Shown here in pieces: positions 47,428 through 60,021 of a stretch of 64,000 nucleotides of DNA. Position numbers and translations under genes: made by a program. Every line of letters begins with the position of its first letter. Positions within the stretch are counted from its first letter, which is position 1. Origin of the DNA: Sclerotinia nivalis (taxonomy: Eukaryota > Ascomycota > Leotiomycetes > Helotiales > Sclerotiniaceae). The notes below the pieces were generated by a model, which was given only the letters and a program-made list of their open reading frames with translations, did no database searches and was not told where the DNA came from. Where the stretch lies: contig JAPEIS010000010.1 of assembly GCA_029531795.1 (NCBI GenBank), positions 1,302,001 to 1,366,000 on the forward strand, in the 5' to 3' direction.

Positions 47428-48787
47428 ATGTGTTTCGGCAGCAGGGAGGATGTCGAGGCTAAGAGGTCTAAAGAGATAGACGCTCTTATCCACAGAGATG
47501 AGAAGGTTATGCAACGACAAGTCAAGTTGTTATTATTGGGTAAGTTGTCGCATCCTCCACAACTCGGTAGAACCACAATCAAATCAGAGCATTCGAACTC
47601 GATTCTCACGATCTGAAGATGAGGATGGCACATGCTAATTATTACTACCTGCAGGTGCCGGAGAGTCTGGAAAATCAACAATTCTGAAGCAGATGAGAAT
47701 TATTTACACCAATGAAGGTTTCTCTCAAAACGAAAAGGAAGAATGGCGTATTATCATCTTTCACAACATTTTAGATGGATTGAGAATGACAGTAGAGGCG
47801 ATGACTGATTTCAACATTCCTTTCGAAGACGAAAATACCAGTGTAGGTTTATGCGCCAACCCACTTTCATGTTCGCAATCAACCATCTCAAAACAATGGC
47901 TAATTATTTCATTCACAGCAATATGTCCCCATGATTACAGAAGAAAAGGACCTTCGACCGCTCGAGCCAATCCCTCTCGAATATCTCAAAGCATTCAAGG
48001 AAATGTGGGCGGATCCAGGTATACAAAAGGCTGTTGATAGAGGAAATGAGTTTGCTCTACACGATAACTTGGGCTAGTAAGGGTCCCCCCAGCTCTACGA
48101 AACCTACATATCTAACTTGTGTTCCCAGTTTCTTCGAGGATTTAGACCGTCTCTTCAGCAAGGAGTTCATCCCAACTGATCAAGATGTTCTTCGTGCGAG
48201 ATTAAGAACCACAGGTATCACCGAAACAAACTTCGATCTCGGATCCTTGCAATACAGAATGTTCGATGTTGGAGGACAAAGATCGGAAAGAAAGAAATGG
48301 ATACATTGCTTCGAGAATGTCAACGCATTACTCTTTCTGGTTGCTATTAGTGGTTATGATCAGTGTCTAGCTGAAGACAAGGATGGAGTAAGTCACAGTT
48401 CCGCCGATCATTTTACGCCAGTGGCGACTAACACTTTTCCAGAATCAAATGCAGGAAGCTTTAATGCTTTGGGAGTCAATTGCCAACTCTCATTGGTTCA
48501 AACACTCTGCATTGATCCTCTTCTTGAACAAGATCGACTTGTTTAAAGCGAAGCTTAATCACAGCCCAATTACCAAGTTCGGCTTCTCCGATTTCCAAGG
48601 AGACACTACAAGCTGGCAACAGACCTCGAAATATTTCATGGACAAATTTGTTGCCTTGAACCGAAGCCCTGGACGTGAAGTTTATGGCCATTTTACAAAC
48701 GCTACCGATACCGATCTCCTCAAGGTCACTATGGGTTCCGTGCAGGACATGATCATACAGAGAAATCTTCAAAAGTTGATCCTTTGA
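47428..48787 (+). CDS. Heterotrimeric G-protein alpha subunit, fungal class II (GNA-2-like)
   Basis: Exons 47428..47539, 47655..47842, 47919..48076, 48129..48387 and 48443..48787 encode 353 residues. Seen: P-loop GAGESGKST (split by intron 1), RARLRTTGI switch I with the conserved Arg, [12 protein letters not shown] switch II with the catalytic Gln, FLNKIDLF, and TNATDTD in place of the TCAT box. The N-terminus MCFGSRED and KLLLLG fit fungal class II (Neurospora GNA-2, Botrytis BCG2 type) rather than class I (MGCG) or class III. There is no Gly2 for myristoylation, and only Cys2 is available for palmitoylation. The C-terminus (NLQKLIL) lacks the Cys at -4. The preceding ATG at 47425 adds one Met. 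Confidence 0.95.
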
Positions 48788-50236
48788 TAATTAACCTCTG
48801 TCTGTTCGGAGCCAAGCCTTTAAGATTTACCCTTCCAGCACAAGCACGACCCTCCCCCATCTGAGCAGCACAGAACCCCGTTAATATAAATATGGCCATT
48901 CGCTGCGGTGGTTATTAGTTCATCCTGAAAATATCGCATCGCATTTGCTTTTGGTCCTTATACAAAACGTCCCAGCGACGTCGGTCAAAAGTTCCATCTT
49001 ACATCACATTTGGAGCAAAATTTCTCTTCACCAAAATACCCACACTTCTTTTTCACGTGTTTTATTTCTTTTTCTTAATTTTTTTTTTTTTTTTTTTTTT
49101 TGAAGCAGATGAGAGATTTTCCGACAATTTTCGAATATCAAACGGTTTGTATAATAAATTAACAAACCTAAATCGATTGGAAATGCGCTCTGCATTTTTT
49201 CGCTGTTCACAACACAATTTCTCTGTTGATCAGATAATCGGCGGCGTCCCATTTCTACTTTCAATTCTCACTTGAGGATGCACAGTACATACAACTCGCA
49301 GCTGGGCTTTTATGTAATTTGGGACGAGTGATGGTGAAGGGAGTTTCAATTGCATGGCAGGGAGGAAAGGAGAACGAAGGTTTCGATCTACTATTTTAAG
49401 GATAGATATTGACTGATTGGAATGAATGAAATGAATTCAGGGATGGGATCTCTTTCTGGGTGTTTCATGCTGTCAATGGGTTGGTCACTCTTTCTCTCTC
49501 TAGTGGTCGTTGGCCTGTTTATAGATTTCTTTGAGGAAGCAGAAAGAATATGGGTGATGGGAACATGAGAGGGTATGGAGCATGTGTGCCACTACACATC
49601 AAGGGAAATGATATCGAGCAGTGGTTGTGGAAAAAGAGTAGTGAGCAGCGGAGGTGGAGGATTAAAATATGGTTCGGAGCGAGTGATTGATTGATAGAGA
49701 AATGGAATACATACCCATTCAACTTATGCCTAATTCATGATAACATCTCTCTCTCAGTCCACCTCGACCACTTTCTAACCTAATCACCTATATGAAACGG
49801 AACCTCCAAATCTCTTCACAAATTCTACAGTGCAGTTAAAGTAGCTTGCTTCGGCGAAAGATTAAACTTACTCGAGAGTCTAGTTTATACTGAAACGATT
49901 CTTGGATTACTGGATTACTGGATTACTGGTCGATTTTTATCTGGATATTGATTGATTGCTGTGTATAGATGGGTGGGTATAGATGGATGAGTATTTAGAT
50001 TGGATGGAGAGAGTATGGAAGGAGTATGAAAGGAGTATGGAAGGAGTATGGAAGGAGTATGAAGGGAGTATGAAGGGAGTAATCTTTTGAATGGGGGGCT
50101 GGGATGGATGATATTCTGAAGATATTCTAGAAGACAAAAAGATATTGAAATACCAAGACAAAGGAATTACTCATTCCACTACTCAAACCCGAATTCACCA
50201 TCCAAAAGCCCTCAAACCACAAAATCAACCTATCTA
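48788..50236. other. 3' spacer of G-alpha and acetyltransferase genes
   Basis: Convergent 3' flanks. A T23 run lies at 49079-49101. (GGATTACT)n lies at 49903-49929. A minisatellite is listed separately. No gene seen. Confidence 0.55.
50007..50081. repeat. 11-bp minisatellite (GGAGTATGRAA)
   Basis: About six to seven tandem, slightly diverged copies of an 11-bp unit (GTATGGAAGGA and GTATGAAGGGA variants) downstream of the acetyltransferase gene. Confidence 0.85.
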
Positions 50237-51482
50237 CTATCTACTCCTCACAAAAACCAAAAACTCACACCCATCAGGCAACTCTCCAAACGGCCAAACA
50301 ATCCCCTTCTCCCGCACTATTCTCAAAGCCTCAAGCGGCTCCTTATGATCCACCCAAAATTGCGTATCAGCACACGCTACCGTCCCATCTGTACTTTTAT
50401 CTCCTCCATCAACTAATGATCCTCGAACCTTAGCATCCCTAATATATCCCACGGGACATGATCTCATAACTTCCCTTACATACCCGTTTTTTCTCATCAT
50501 ATTCAAATCGTCATCGATATCTTGGATTCCTTTTCCAAAAACGCTTAAAACGGCCATTAGGGCAAAGGGGTGGGTGCTTAGAATTCCTACTATTTCTTCT
50601 GCTTCCTCTTTCCCTTCTTCTCCATCTCTTTTCGCATCTCTCTCACTCATTTTAAGAAACCCAAGCATCTGTTTTGCAATCCCTTGATTTCTATATTGGC
50701 GATGCACGCATAATTGTGTTATCCATAGGATATTCTGCCCCTGGAGTTTCCAGCGCGTAGCGAAGAGGTGGGCGATGGGTGAAGAGGTGGAGGAGGAGAG
50801 GAGGCGAATATGGATGTGTGTGTGCAGGTTGTTTGGTGAGGGGGGAAGGAGTTGGTGCCGGAGTTTTTGGGGGGTGAGTTTTATGTGGGTTCCTGGGGTT
50901 ATACGTTAGGATTTGGAGGGATGAGGGGGGTAAGAGATGAGGGGTTGACCGGATTAAATGGTTTGAGAGATTCAACCTATCCAATTCATCCATCCAATTC
51001 CTCCAAAAGATTGATCCCATTTGAAAGATCTAATTCACTCGAAACATCTACCCAAAATTTACTTGAAAAACTCATCCACCCCATCCAAACAATAAATCCA
51101 TCCCTGACAATCCATCCATCCACCCAAAATCCCCAAACCTGCTTCAAAAATTCAAATTCAAATTCACCACCCTCCACCCTCCACCCTCTACCCTTCAAAC
51201 TTCAAACCACCCAAACCCATCACCCGCCCCACCTCACCCCAAACTCCCCTCCCCCCGGGGAAAAAAAGAAAGAAAAAAGTGTCAATCTACTAACCAATTT
51301 TCACACCCTTTATATTCTCCCTTGCCCTCGAACCCCAAACCCCAAACCCCATAATTTTCACTAAAGAGCCTTGCCGCCTCTCCCAGTAATTTTTCGCTAA
51401 ATTGGGAAGTTTCCTCGAATTTTTCAATTATGATAGCTATAGAAGGAGGAGGAGAAGGATTAGGGAAAGAAGTAGGAGGCAT
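50237..51482 (-). CDS. GNAT-family N-acetyltransferase
   Basis: Exons 51341..51482 and 50237..50892 give 265 residues. Seen: IEKFEETSQFSEKLLGEAAR and LFSENYGVWG at the N-terminus, IKLTPQKLR, WITQLCVHRQYRNQGIAKQM (the acetyl-CoA binding R/Q-x-x-G-x-A motif), then VGILSTHPFALMAVLSVFG and a C-terminal WPFGELPDGCEFLVF. Substrate unknown; close relatives are unstudied fungal acetyltransferases. The intron (448 bp) is the longest in this window and consists largely of low-complexity DNA. The acceptor CTAACGTATAACCCCAG has a good branch point. The donor GTTTGG is weak, so the exon 1 boundary could differ by a few codons. Confidence 0.8.
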
Positions 51483-52375
51483 TTTTTGTGTTTTGTATTT
51501 GTATGTGATGTGTATATGATATATGATATCGAATATCGAATATCGAATATTAAATATTGAATATTGAATATTGGTTGGCTGGTATTTGGGAGAAAGTAAT
51601 TGAAAGGAAAAAATAAGAGAAGAGAGGAGAGAAGAGAGAAAAGATGATTCATATATACCTACCTATTAGTAAATGACGGACGAGACAATATTGAGACTAA
51701 CTAAGACTAAGACTGCCTAGTAGCTAGCTAGCATCACTTAAAAGTATAGCGTCGGTACCCCGCAAAATTGAAAATACGATGAAAAAGGAATTTAGTACTC
51801 CGTAACCATTTAAGTCTTCATAATCTTCATAATCTTTGTGATTGATTGATTTGATTTACCTTATTTACCTCCCAAGCTTTCCCTTCATCATACTGTCTGT
51901 AACTAACTCAATGTCAATGTCAATGTCAATGCCAATGACAATGCAATCCATACATCCATCCCGCTATGCTAACAACTCAAAAAACCCTCCCGTTACTTCA
52001 TTGAAATTGCATTTTTCACAACCTGATCCATCCCATCCATTTGTACAACGAAAGCTAAAGGAGAAAGAATCAAGCCTGCTATCCTGCTATGTTACGCTTC
52101 CATTCACAGTGTCCAAAAAAGCCCAAAAAGGGGACAAAAATAAAAACGTATGACAAAAGTCGCTTATCATCATTCATTCAACGTTCCATTCTCCCTCTAG
52201 TCATTTCCCATCTCATCCTGCCCAATTCCTATCTTACCCTCAAGACGTAACTCCCCCACACTTTTGTCAAGCTTCAACGGTCTAGTTGAGCAGGAAAGGG
52301 GTGCCCAATGTAGTTACGGAATCTTTCACCACAACGCATATCAACCAATGCTCGCATTGCCGACCACGGGCAAAA
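51483..52375. other. Spacer with simple repeats
   Basis: Acetyltransferase promoter and Dsn1 3' flank. GATATCGAAT/GAATATT repeats at 51525-51574 and (CAATGT)n at 51908-51943. No gene seen. Confidence 0.55.
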
Positions 52376-54055
52376 CTACCTCGCACTTCCTTCGGGTAAA
52401 ATCCTACTCAAACTCCTCAATACCTCCACCATCGGCACATCCCTCGTCCCCACTAATTCCCTCTCCCTCCTCTCTCTTTCATCCAGCCTCACTGCACTTA
52501 ACGCCAGTATCTTATCCGCCACTCTTCCTACTGTCTCCCCGTATCTTTCGATTTTGTGAATTCCGTTTACGAAGCGATCCACTTTTCCTTCGATTTCTTG
52601 ATGGATGGTTTTTAATCTTTCCGAGACATTTTCGCGTAGAGATAAAGAGGATGAGGAATTTATTAGGGAGAGAATGTCAGATTGTTCGGGGTCGAGAAGA
52701 GTAGCATCGATTCGAGGAGGGGAGAGGGGATTTGTTTCTGCATCTGTATTGGGGAAGAGGGGTGGAAGTGGCGCGGGGGGCTTTTTGAAGGATATCCATT
52801 GCGCTTTTTCGATCTCTAGTCTGGGGTTTGTTAGCGCATCTTTTAAGTTTTAGATAGGTAGAATCATACTGTTTTACTCGAGCTTCTAACGCTTGTATGT
52901 TTTCATCGGCTTCAATGTTTTTAGGATTGGGCTTTTTGACCACTTTCGTTATCCTGGTTGGTTGTTTTTCTTCCCGATCGAACCAGTTCGAAAAGGTAGA
53001 ATTGGTACCGAAATCTTTGAGAAGGGCTTCTGATATTGCCCTCGCTGTACTCAATTAGTCCTGTCCCCAGACTTCCTATGTGACTAAAGTACTCACCTGC
53101 CAATTTCGCACCACTATCCAGATCGCCATGCGCAGGTTTTTCCGGTAAAGCTCTTTCGCCCGTCCATGTCAAAAGTTGTTTCATTCTCCTCGGTTCAGGT
53201 AATCCATCCTCAATATGTTTATAAAACTGCGAGGTCTCAACCTCTTTATGAGGTATCGCACTATACCCACTATCGATGAGTGAACTTGCCCTCCTTCCAC
53301 GCATACCCAAACTACTCCTCCTCTGACCCGTCCCGCCCTTCTTTCGTAATTCCTTATTTCGATTTATAATTGGTGTATCGCTAAATGGTAAGGCGATGAC
53401 CGTAGAGTGTGTATTATTTGGGGCTTCTATAGTCGACCTGTTCGATTCCTCTGGTACTGGTGCACCACCGATCATGCCGATACTGTTGTCATGATCCCTG
53501 CTTCCATTCACGGTATTTCCGTTTCCATTCTGAAGTTTCTCGGTCGATAAACGCGTACTTTTCCTAGTCCCTCGTTTCGGTTCGACTTCATTCCTGGATT
53601 TCTGTACCTTCTCTACCCTCGATTCTTTCGGCGTAGAAAGGTTCGTTTTGGGTGCACCTCTCGTTTTCTTAACAGGTGGCGATGGCGCCGATGTAACACC
53701 ATGGGTTTCGCGCTCATGAACTACCTTCTTAGTCCTCCTAGGTACTGCCGTTGTTACAGGCGGTACTGCCTCTTGTATTGGATCCGGTACAGACGCTGTG
53801 GTTTTCGCCTTTTTTGATACACGCGTGAATTGAAAATCTCCATCTTCCTCCTCATATCCTGTATTTCTGTCAGTAACTTCCCGGCAAATGCGCAAAAAAT
53901 TCCTCCTTCCTCATTCCCCCGCCCATTATCACAAATCCAAACAGTGAGAAATATTGAAACCCACCAGCTAATCGTTTACTCCTTCTTCGTCCCGCAGGTT
54001 GTTGGTTCATTCTCAACGTTTCTAGGGGATTTCGAGCTCGTACAAGGGTAGTCAT
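52376..54055 (-). CDS. DSN1: Kinetochore protein Dsn1/Mis13 (MIS12 complex)
   Basis: Exons 53965..54055, 53097..53858, 52870..53044 and 52376..52820 encode 490 residues. Dsn1/Mis13 is a subunit of the MIS12 (MIND) complex joining inner kinetochore CENP-C/CENP-T to Ndc80. Seen: basic N-terminus (QQPAGRRRSKRLA), a disordered Lys-rich region, the Dsn1 signature RRSSLGMRGRRASSLID with AIPHKEV and DGLPEPRRMKQLLTWTGER (about residues 210-270), and a coiled coil (ENIQALEARVKQLEIEKAQW) followed by PPAPLPPLFP. The C-terminal coiled coil contains GKVDRFVNGIHKIERYGETV. The RRASS site lies where Aurora B/Ipl1 phosphorylates Dsn1 in other species. Exon 3 ends at GTATGA; the phase is fixed by the coiled-coil heptads. 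An upstream open frame at 54062-54286 (74 codons) is probably 5' UTR. Confidence 0.92.
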
Positions 54056-55226
54056 TGATGTTTAGCAGCGCATCTGCCTTTTTTGGATTTCTCGTTGTCG
54101 GGGCGATAGTTGCTTTGAAACTGGTGAATTAGGTATATTTCGCGCGATTATTTCGTGTGTCTTCGCGTCAATTGATAGATGTCGGTATTCGAGCTTAGAT
54201 AAATCTAGATGCAAATTCGTGGGGGATCGTGGGTTGCTGGGTTTGAACGGTTGATTGCTGTAGCTGGTAATGTCATGGGGATTCAATGTTTACATTTCAC
54301 TAGTGCCGGAATAAATAGATCATGTGACATAACCAATGCCGAAAAATCGTAAGTTTCGGGGATTTCTCTTTTGGATGTGTTTATGTGAACTTATTCTCAG
54401 TCTATGAGTATAGAAGTAAAATTGCTATACATTTCACCGTTCATTACCGCAAAATGGAAAATCCAATCAATAATTCTTTCCTCGGAAGAACAAATATGCT
54501 ATCAAACTTTCTCCCAAGCTTCTTATGATATATCCACACTCAAGTCGCAATCTTCATTCATCAAGAAGAGTTTGTATAAAGTATTGCACCCTTTCTTCTT
54601 GTTTCAATTCTCAATCAAAATCCGAGGTCGACTCTTCCAATGAATGCACAGGAAGGAGGGCATTGAATCAATTCCGCTACTATTGCATCTATATGCTGTT
54701 TAACCATCTTACCATAACGATAGTGCATAGAATCTTGTGATTCTGTTGTGATTAGCAAGGTATTTTGGATGGGGAATGAATTCAAGGACTTTCCCTATGT
54801 ACCTACGTACAGCACAATTTATATTGAAAGTTGTGAGGACGAATAAAAACATGACTATATTTATCACAATCATAAGCCATGCAAAATCCATGTGTAATTT
54901 ATGTGTAAACGATGCCTAAAACACAATTTAAGAGAAGAGAAAGAAATAAAGGGTTCGGTGTCCAAAGTAGTCAAATAATCAGCGATATCCCTCTCTTGCA
55001 AGAATAGATTTCCCTTTCTGCCCTTATTCCTAATATAATAATCTTATATCTAACCTCCCCGTCTCCATCTCTAATCCGTTATTGCAACAGTACTCTAAGT
55101 TTGACCAAAAATTCCAGATGAAAGACTCCTATATATCGGATGATCTAGTGCAAGTGTTCGAGGCTAAAGTATCCGATGGTTTTGATTATGTATCGACGTC
55201 GGCCATGAAACTGGTGAAAGGTAAGC
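54056..55226. other. Dsn1 promoter and NmrA 3' spacer
   Basis: The Dsn1 5' region and the 3' flank of the NmrA-like gene. Apart from the 74-codon minus frame at 54062-54286 nothing is recognised. Confidence 0.5.
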
Positions 55227-56281
55227 TCATTGAGGTGCCCAATGGGTACGTAACCAGTCCCAAAACGAAATTGGTTGAAAGTTGACTAAAGCGTTCAAGT
55301 TGACCTGCGAAAAATCGTATCTCCTCTGCTCAGTCGCTATCAACTCCTGTATGCGACTGACTTTAGCATGATCTTGGTAATAAGCTGCTTCTTGAATATT
55401 TGCCGCTAGTGCTGGAGCTGCGATTATCGTTGTTGCGAATGGCTCTACCCATTCCATAGCATTAGTTTTAGCTAATTCATCAAGAGTAACCGATCAATAC
55501 TTACGTCCTTTGACGGCCTCAGCATACTGCACAATCTCCATCACGGTTTTTCGGTCACCCTGCATTCTAAACTCCGTAGGCCACATCCGTTGGTCCAAAT
55601 CAAGAGCTGCTGCGACGAACCTCGCTACATCATATACAGACGTCATGGAAACTGACACTGGCTGTCCTGTATTATTATATTCCACAATTTCTGCAGTGTT
55701 GGTCTCCATATTCATTAGAAAAGAGCCTGGATAGCCAAGTGCAGTTGAAGTGCTGATACCCATTGAAGCTAGACCTCCTCGGGCAAATCGTTCATATAAA
55801 ACTCCGCAACCAAGAACAGTATATTGCATTCGATGACGACGGTGTTGAGCCCAATGTCGAAGCCTTTCGATACTCGCAGCCCTTCCACGATCTAAGGGGT
55901 CATTTGTTGGTCGCCCACCCAGCTTGTCTTGGTATTCTGCGGGGACGAAACGTTGGACACGGGAATGGGCAGCGGCGTCAATAAGGTTGATTTGAGGGGT
56001 CCCAGATACCGTTGAAATGACAATATCTATCCCTCGAAGATGGAAACGAAGATCATCCTGATTGTCGTAGTTGACTACAGTCACTTGATAGCCCAATGAC
56101 TCTAGATCTGGTCGGGCCTAATGATATGGTCAAATTCCGTTCGAAAAGCAGAGAGCTCAAGTCCACTAACCTGTCTTGACAACATGATGAATGGATGTAC
56201 CGTCTCGTTGATGTAATGGGCGAAAATTTGGGCTAAGCCGCCAGAGCCTGCTATTGCAATGCGCATCATGTTGTTTGCCAT
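55227..56281 (-). CDS. NmrA-like NAD(P)-binding oxidoreductase (isoflavone reductase-like)
   Basis: Exons 56171..56281, 55505..56117 and 55227..55471 give 322 residues. A Rossmann fold is shown by MRIAIAGSGGLAQIF at the N-terminus (GxxGxxA-type turn), VTVVNYDNQDDL, IDIVISTVSG and FVPAEYQDKLGGR. Then GCGVLYERFARGG and SVSMTSVYDVARFVAAALDL (typical of NmrA/HSCARG family) and a C-terminal FWDWLRTHWAPQ follow. NmrA itself is a redox-sensing regulator, while other members are reductases, so the role is open. The start at 56281 was preferred because homologues begin just before the Rossmann motif. A longer in-frame start at 56329 adds 16 residues. Confidence 0.88.
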
Positions 56282-58468
56282 CTCATTGTTGATTATTACC
56301 ATGTTTGCGTATTTAAGAGAAAACCCCAAAAGTTCAACAGGATTCTAATTCTTCAAATTTTATTATAAGTAGCAAAAAATGGAGGGCCGGGCAATCCTGT
56401 AGCCACAAGGAGTAAGTACCCATCAAGACCGAGGAAATCATAAATCGTTTCATAAGTCAAAGAAATTTCTGGAAATATAACTGGATAGAACGGTGATATT
56501 TTGGAGGTGCTGCGGAATTTATCCTAGATTTTTATAATGGGCTTGATATCTATTTGTTACAAAGTTAGCACAGGATGAGAGAAGGGCGATGCAATTCGAC
56601 CACTAGAATGATGCAGGTTGCAAGTTGATACACCGGGATCTTGGGTAAGTTAGCCGTCCAGGAATGGGAGCGAAAGTTAAGTTTAGAGAGTCGATTTCAA
56701 GACCGAAAGGAAAATCCTTCCATATAAATTGTTCTCAAGCCTTGTAATATAGCGCTACAAAGATATGCGGGTGGTGAGACGCCGCAACCCACCTATAACC
56801 AAATAACCAACCACAGCCGGAAAAGGTTGATGAAGGTGACACATAGACATAGAAATTACATGGCAGAACTGGATATGATGGATGGATATTGCCAAAGTTG
56901 TGGCCGCAGGCCGCAGTCGTTGCATTCAGCACGAAATGCAATTTATTGTAAGATTACATCTGGTATCTACGTAAAATTTTTCCAGAGATCTTGATTTCTG
57001 ATCCTTATCCGCATTACCGGCAAACGATAAACTAGGAGAATGCCGGCTGTGAAAGGCTGGACGATGCAGTGTCACCCAAACCTCAGTGGTGTGAAAGACC
57101 TACTTTCTCAAAGAAGGGTGGACATCAATAATAGAGATTCGCTGGGGATGTGGGAGTGTCCAGGCTTCAGCTGAAGTAGCCATCTGATGAAGGCCTGTAG
57201 GAAGTATCGATAATAGCAACCCAGCTTGCGACATGTAAAAAATTGATCCGCATCGTGATGGATCATGATAATTGGCTCACTGAAATCCGAAAGTCTGTGG
57301 GATGTCCAAACCTCAAACCAGGGCAAAGCAGGTACTACCATAGGCCGTCCATGGCCACAGGAAATGAGAGATACGCAATCATCCCATCAGATCTGCCATT
57401 AAGCATACTTATGGGGTTTGCGGAGGCATTTACGAGGGACATATGCAGGTCAGACACATGCCCAAGTACAGGTAGAACGCGAACGGAAAGGCAGCACTGG
57501 ACAACCACAAAGATAATCTATCCTCGGAGAACAAAACAGGAAGATCCTAGGGACCCCAGAGGATGTAAGAATACTAAATGAATTTTGCTTAAGAAAGAGC
57601 GCTGCAGTTTTGATGTGCTTGAATATCACTGGGGGCCATGGAGGTAATAATAAGGGGTCTTGAGATATAATTATGGAAACAGTCCAAAAATACCGAGTTT
57701 CGAATCAAATCAAGAGATTTCAAATCATACATGATGGAATGGAGTTTTGGAGATGTATAATCGATTGGATAGTTTGCGAGCAGTTTGTGGCTGCTGTTGT
57801 GTTTGCGAATTGCTCTGTAAGGCTGAAAAGATGAAGTTTTGATCGTTCATGCAAGTCGCTACATGGAGGTGGTGTTGAAGAACCTAGGCTGTTGATTGAT
57901 TGGTGAATGTGATATAGATTTGGCCAAGGATATTATGTCAGATTTACTTGTTGACTTATCAGTTGAGGCTCTTGGGAGCCCCCTATAGGCAGGTAAACGA
58001 GGATTGTTGATCAAAAAAGAAAGTTTGAGAAGTTTGAGAAGTTTGAGAATGCTCGTCTTGAATTATTATTGGGATAAATGAATGAATGGGATGTAGTTGA
58101 CAGTCGCATATTATTAATAGGAAGGTTAGATTCTGCCACCGCCAAAGAGGGGTGACTTCCCCTTTCAACATAATAAATCCATGCCTTCTTTCTCGAAGTG
58201 CTTCCAGTATTTGCTTCAAAATATCTCCCACAAGATTTGTAAACATTAACAAACATAATGATGCCATAGCTTCTCTGAATCCATCAAGAAAATAGATACA
58301 ATCTTTCAAAGCTGAGAAAACTTCAAGTTACACCACCTTGGCTTTGTTTCCCAGGAGATACACTGCTAAAATCAATTTGCTTTCCGCAACTGTATTACCC
58401 TCTACTTGACCAACTAACAACAGCTTTGCGTGCGACAGAAGACTAATTATTATCTGAATTCAATCACA
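56282..58468. other. Spacer, no convincing gene
   Basis: Divergent promoter region of the NmrA-like gene (-) and the RS-rich gene (+). Open frames at 56735-56941 (-), 57108-57341 (-) and 57243-57581 (+) overlap and have no recognisable motif. A GAAGTTTGA repeat lies at about 58020-58047. Confidence 0.55.
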
Positions 58469-60021
58469 ATGGGTAAATCAAAGAAAATGCCAGGTCCTAA
58501 CGCCAATATGGAGCCTCTTGGTTCTCGCGCCAAAGATTCGTCTTACAGCTCTGGCTCAGTTAAACAAGAGCAGGATAGTGAGTACCGTTCTCGCTCTCGG
58601 TCACCATCAAGAAGCCATCAAACTTTTCGTCGCACCCGCTCTACTTCCAAAAGCCCTGGCAGCCACTATCGTCGGCATTCTGGGAGCCCTCAGTTTTCGA
58701 GTCACTATCGACCACGCTCCCGAAGTCCCAAGTATTCCCGCCACGCTCTTGTCCGTTCCCGAAGTCCGCAGAGCTCCCGCCGCTCCCACCGCTCTGGCTC
58801 ATATCAAGAGGTTTCAAGCTCCAGTTCCTATAGGTCTCAATCTCCTCATCATAGAGGTGCTCCTAGTGACAGGGGCGTTGCAAATAGTTCTTATTATAGG
58901 CCATCATATGCCGTCCGACACACGAGCATACCTTCTGAGTCCAAAGGCCAAGCTCTCTCTTTTGCGTCGACTTGCAATCTTGGGGACTCTCTAGATAACG
59001 AGAAGGTAGGTTTTTACGCGTCTCGCTATATAAGCTATCGATAGTTCCTGCTTCTAACTTTTAAAGACAATAGTTACGGAGTCTTGGGTTGAACTTGCTA
59101 GTTGCAAGCACAAAGAATTCATGGCTCCTGCTTTTAATTCTACCGATCCACCAAGTCCCATGGAAGAATCGTGGGTGGAGATTGCCAGCCGCAAGCATAA
59201 AGAATTGATGGCAATTGCAGCAGCTAACATAACCACTTCTATTCAAATTCCATTCGCCGCCTCCGTAGAAGAATCACAACATTTTGAGCAATCAACAGCT
59301 TTTGAACGACCAACATCGGCGGTGAACACTGCTTTCGTTAATTCCGTTAGAGATGCGAGATATTCGTTGAGCGAGAGAACAAAGCCAAGACAAGCGGAGG
59401 GTTTAGATATCCAACGCCAAATATCATCCCTTTTATATCCTCGCAAGCCCAAAACTCGACCTATATCATCAGTCAAACCCAAGGTAAGTATTAAAACGAA
59501 TTTCAAGAAAGAAGATATCGGCCCTTTCACTTCATTTGAATCCTCTGCCAAGCATCCAAGAAGTTCCTCAATGGAGTCCATGCCTGTGCCGGTGCAAGAG
59601 ATGCACCCACGACACGGCTTTCTTATGTCTGCAGCAAACCAAGGCATGCATCCATCGAGACAAATCCTTCTCAATTCTTCCCCTCCGCCAATCCAGTCCC
59701 CAGAAAACCTATATATACAGGCTGACTCCCGTGTTACTATTTCACCTCCAAAAATTAGAATTAACACAGAGACTCTCAAATCGAAGATCCGAGAGCTTCG
59801 TCGCGCTTCTTCCGCAAGTGAGTCATAGCTTCCACCTCGTCATTTCTAATCCACAACTAATCCCAAGCCTTGGTATAGGCGAAAAACCTAGACCGATCCC
59901 AAGCGTCATGGACGAGTCCTTTTTGGCCAATGGCCCCTTCCAATCAGACCCCTATGTAAGATCCTCAAGTGGACAAAGACAAGATTGGATAGATAGGCTA
60001 ATAACAAATTTTGAGAGGTAG
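58469..60021 (+). CDS. RS-rich protein of unknown function, with an internal repeat
   Basis: Exons 58469..59005, 59067..59817 and 59879..60021 encode 476 residues. Residues about 20-150 are dominated by RS/SR/RSRSP dipeptides, as in splicing-factor tails, but no RRM or other RNA-binding domain is present. Exon 2 opens with ESWVELASCKHKEFMA and then repeats a very similar ESWVEIASRKHKELMA, an internal tandem duplication. The C-terminus (IRELRRASSASEKPRPIPS and QDWIDRLITNFER) is helical and charged. A GTAAGT inside exon 2 (after VKPK) is a possible alternative donor. Not recognised as a known family; probably a rapidly evolving nuclear phosphoprotein. The start at 58469 follows in-frame stop and GTG codons. 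Confidence 0.8.

Noticed and set aside
49079..49101. T23 run as a Pol III terminator
   Set aside because: No tRNA, 5S or other Pol III gene with A/B boxes was found upstream; it is treated as a homopolymer in spacer DNA.
52677..52760. Apparent frameshift in the last exon of Dsn1
   Set aside because: Recounting the C-rich stretch on the minus strand showed one continuous frame through ETNPLSPPRIDATLLDPEQ. No frameshift exists.
54062..54286. 74-codon frame upstream of Dsn1 as an extended N-terminus
   Set aside because: A stop codon separates it from the Dsn1 start and homologues begin at MTTLV; it is left as possible 5' UTR.
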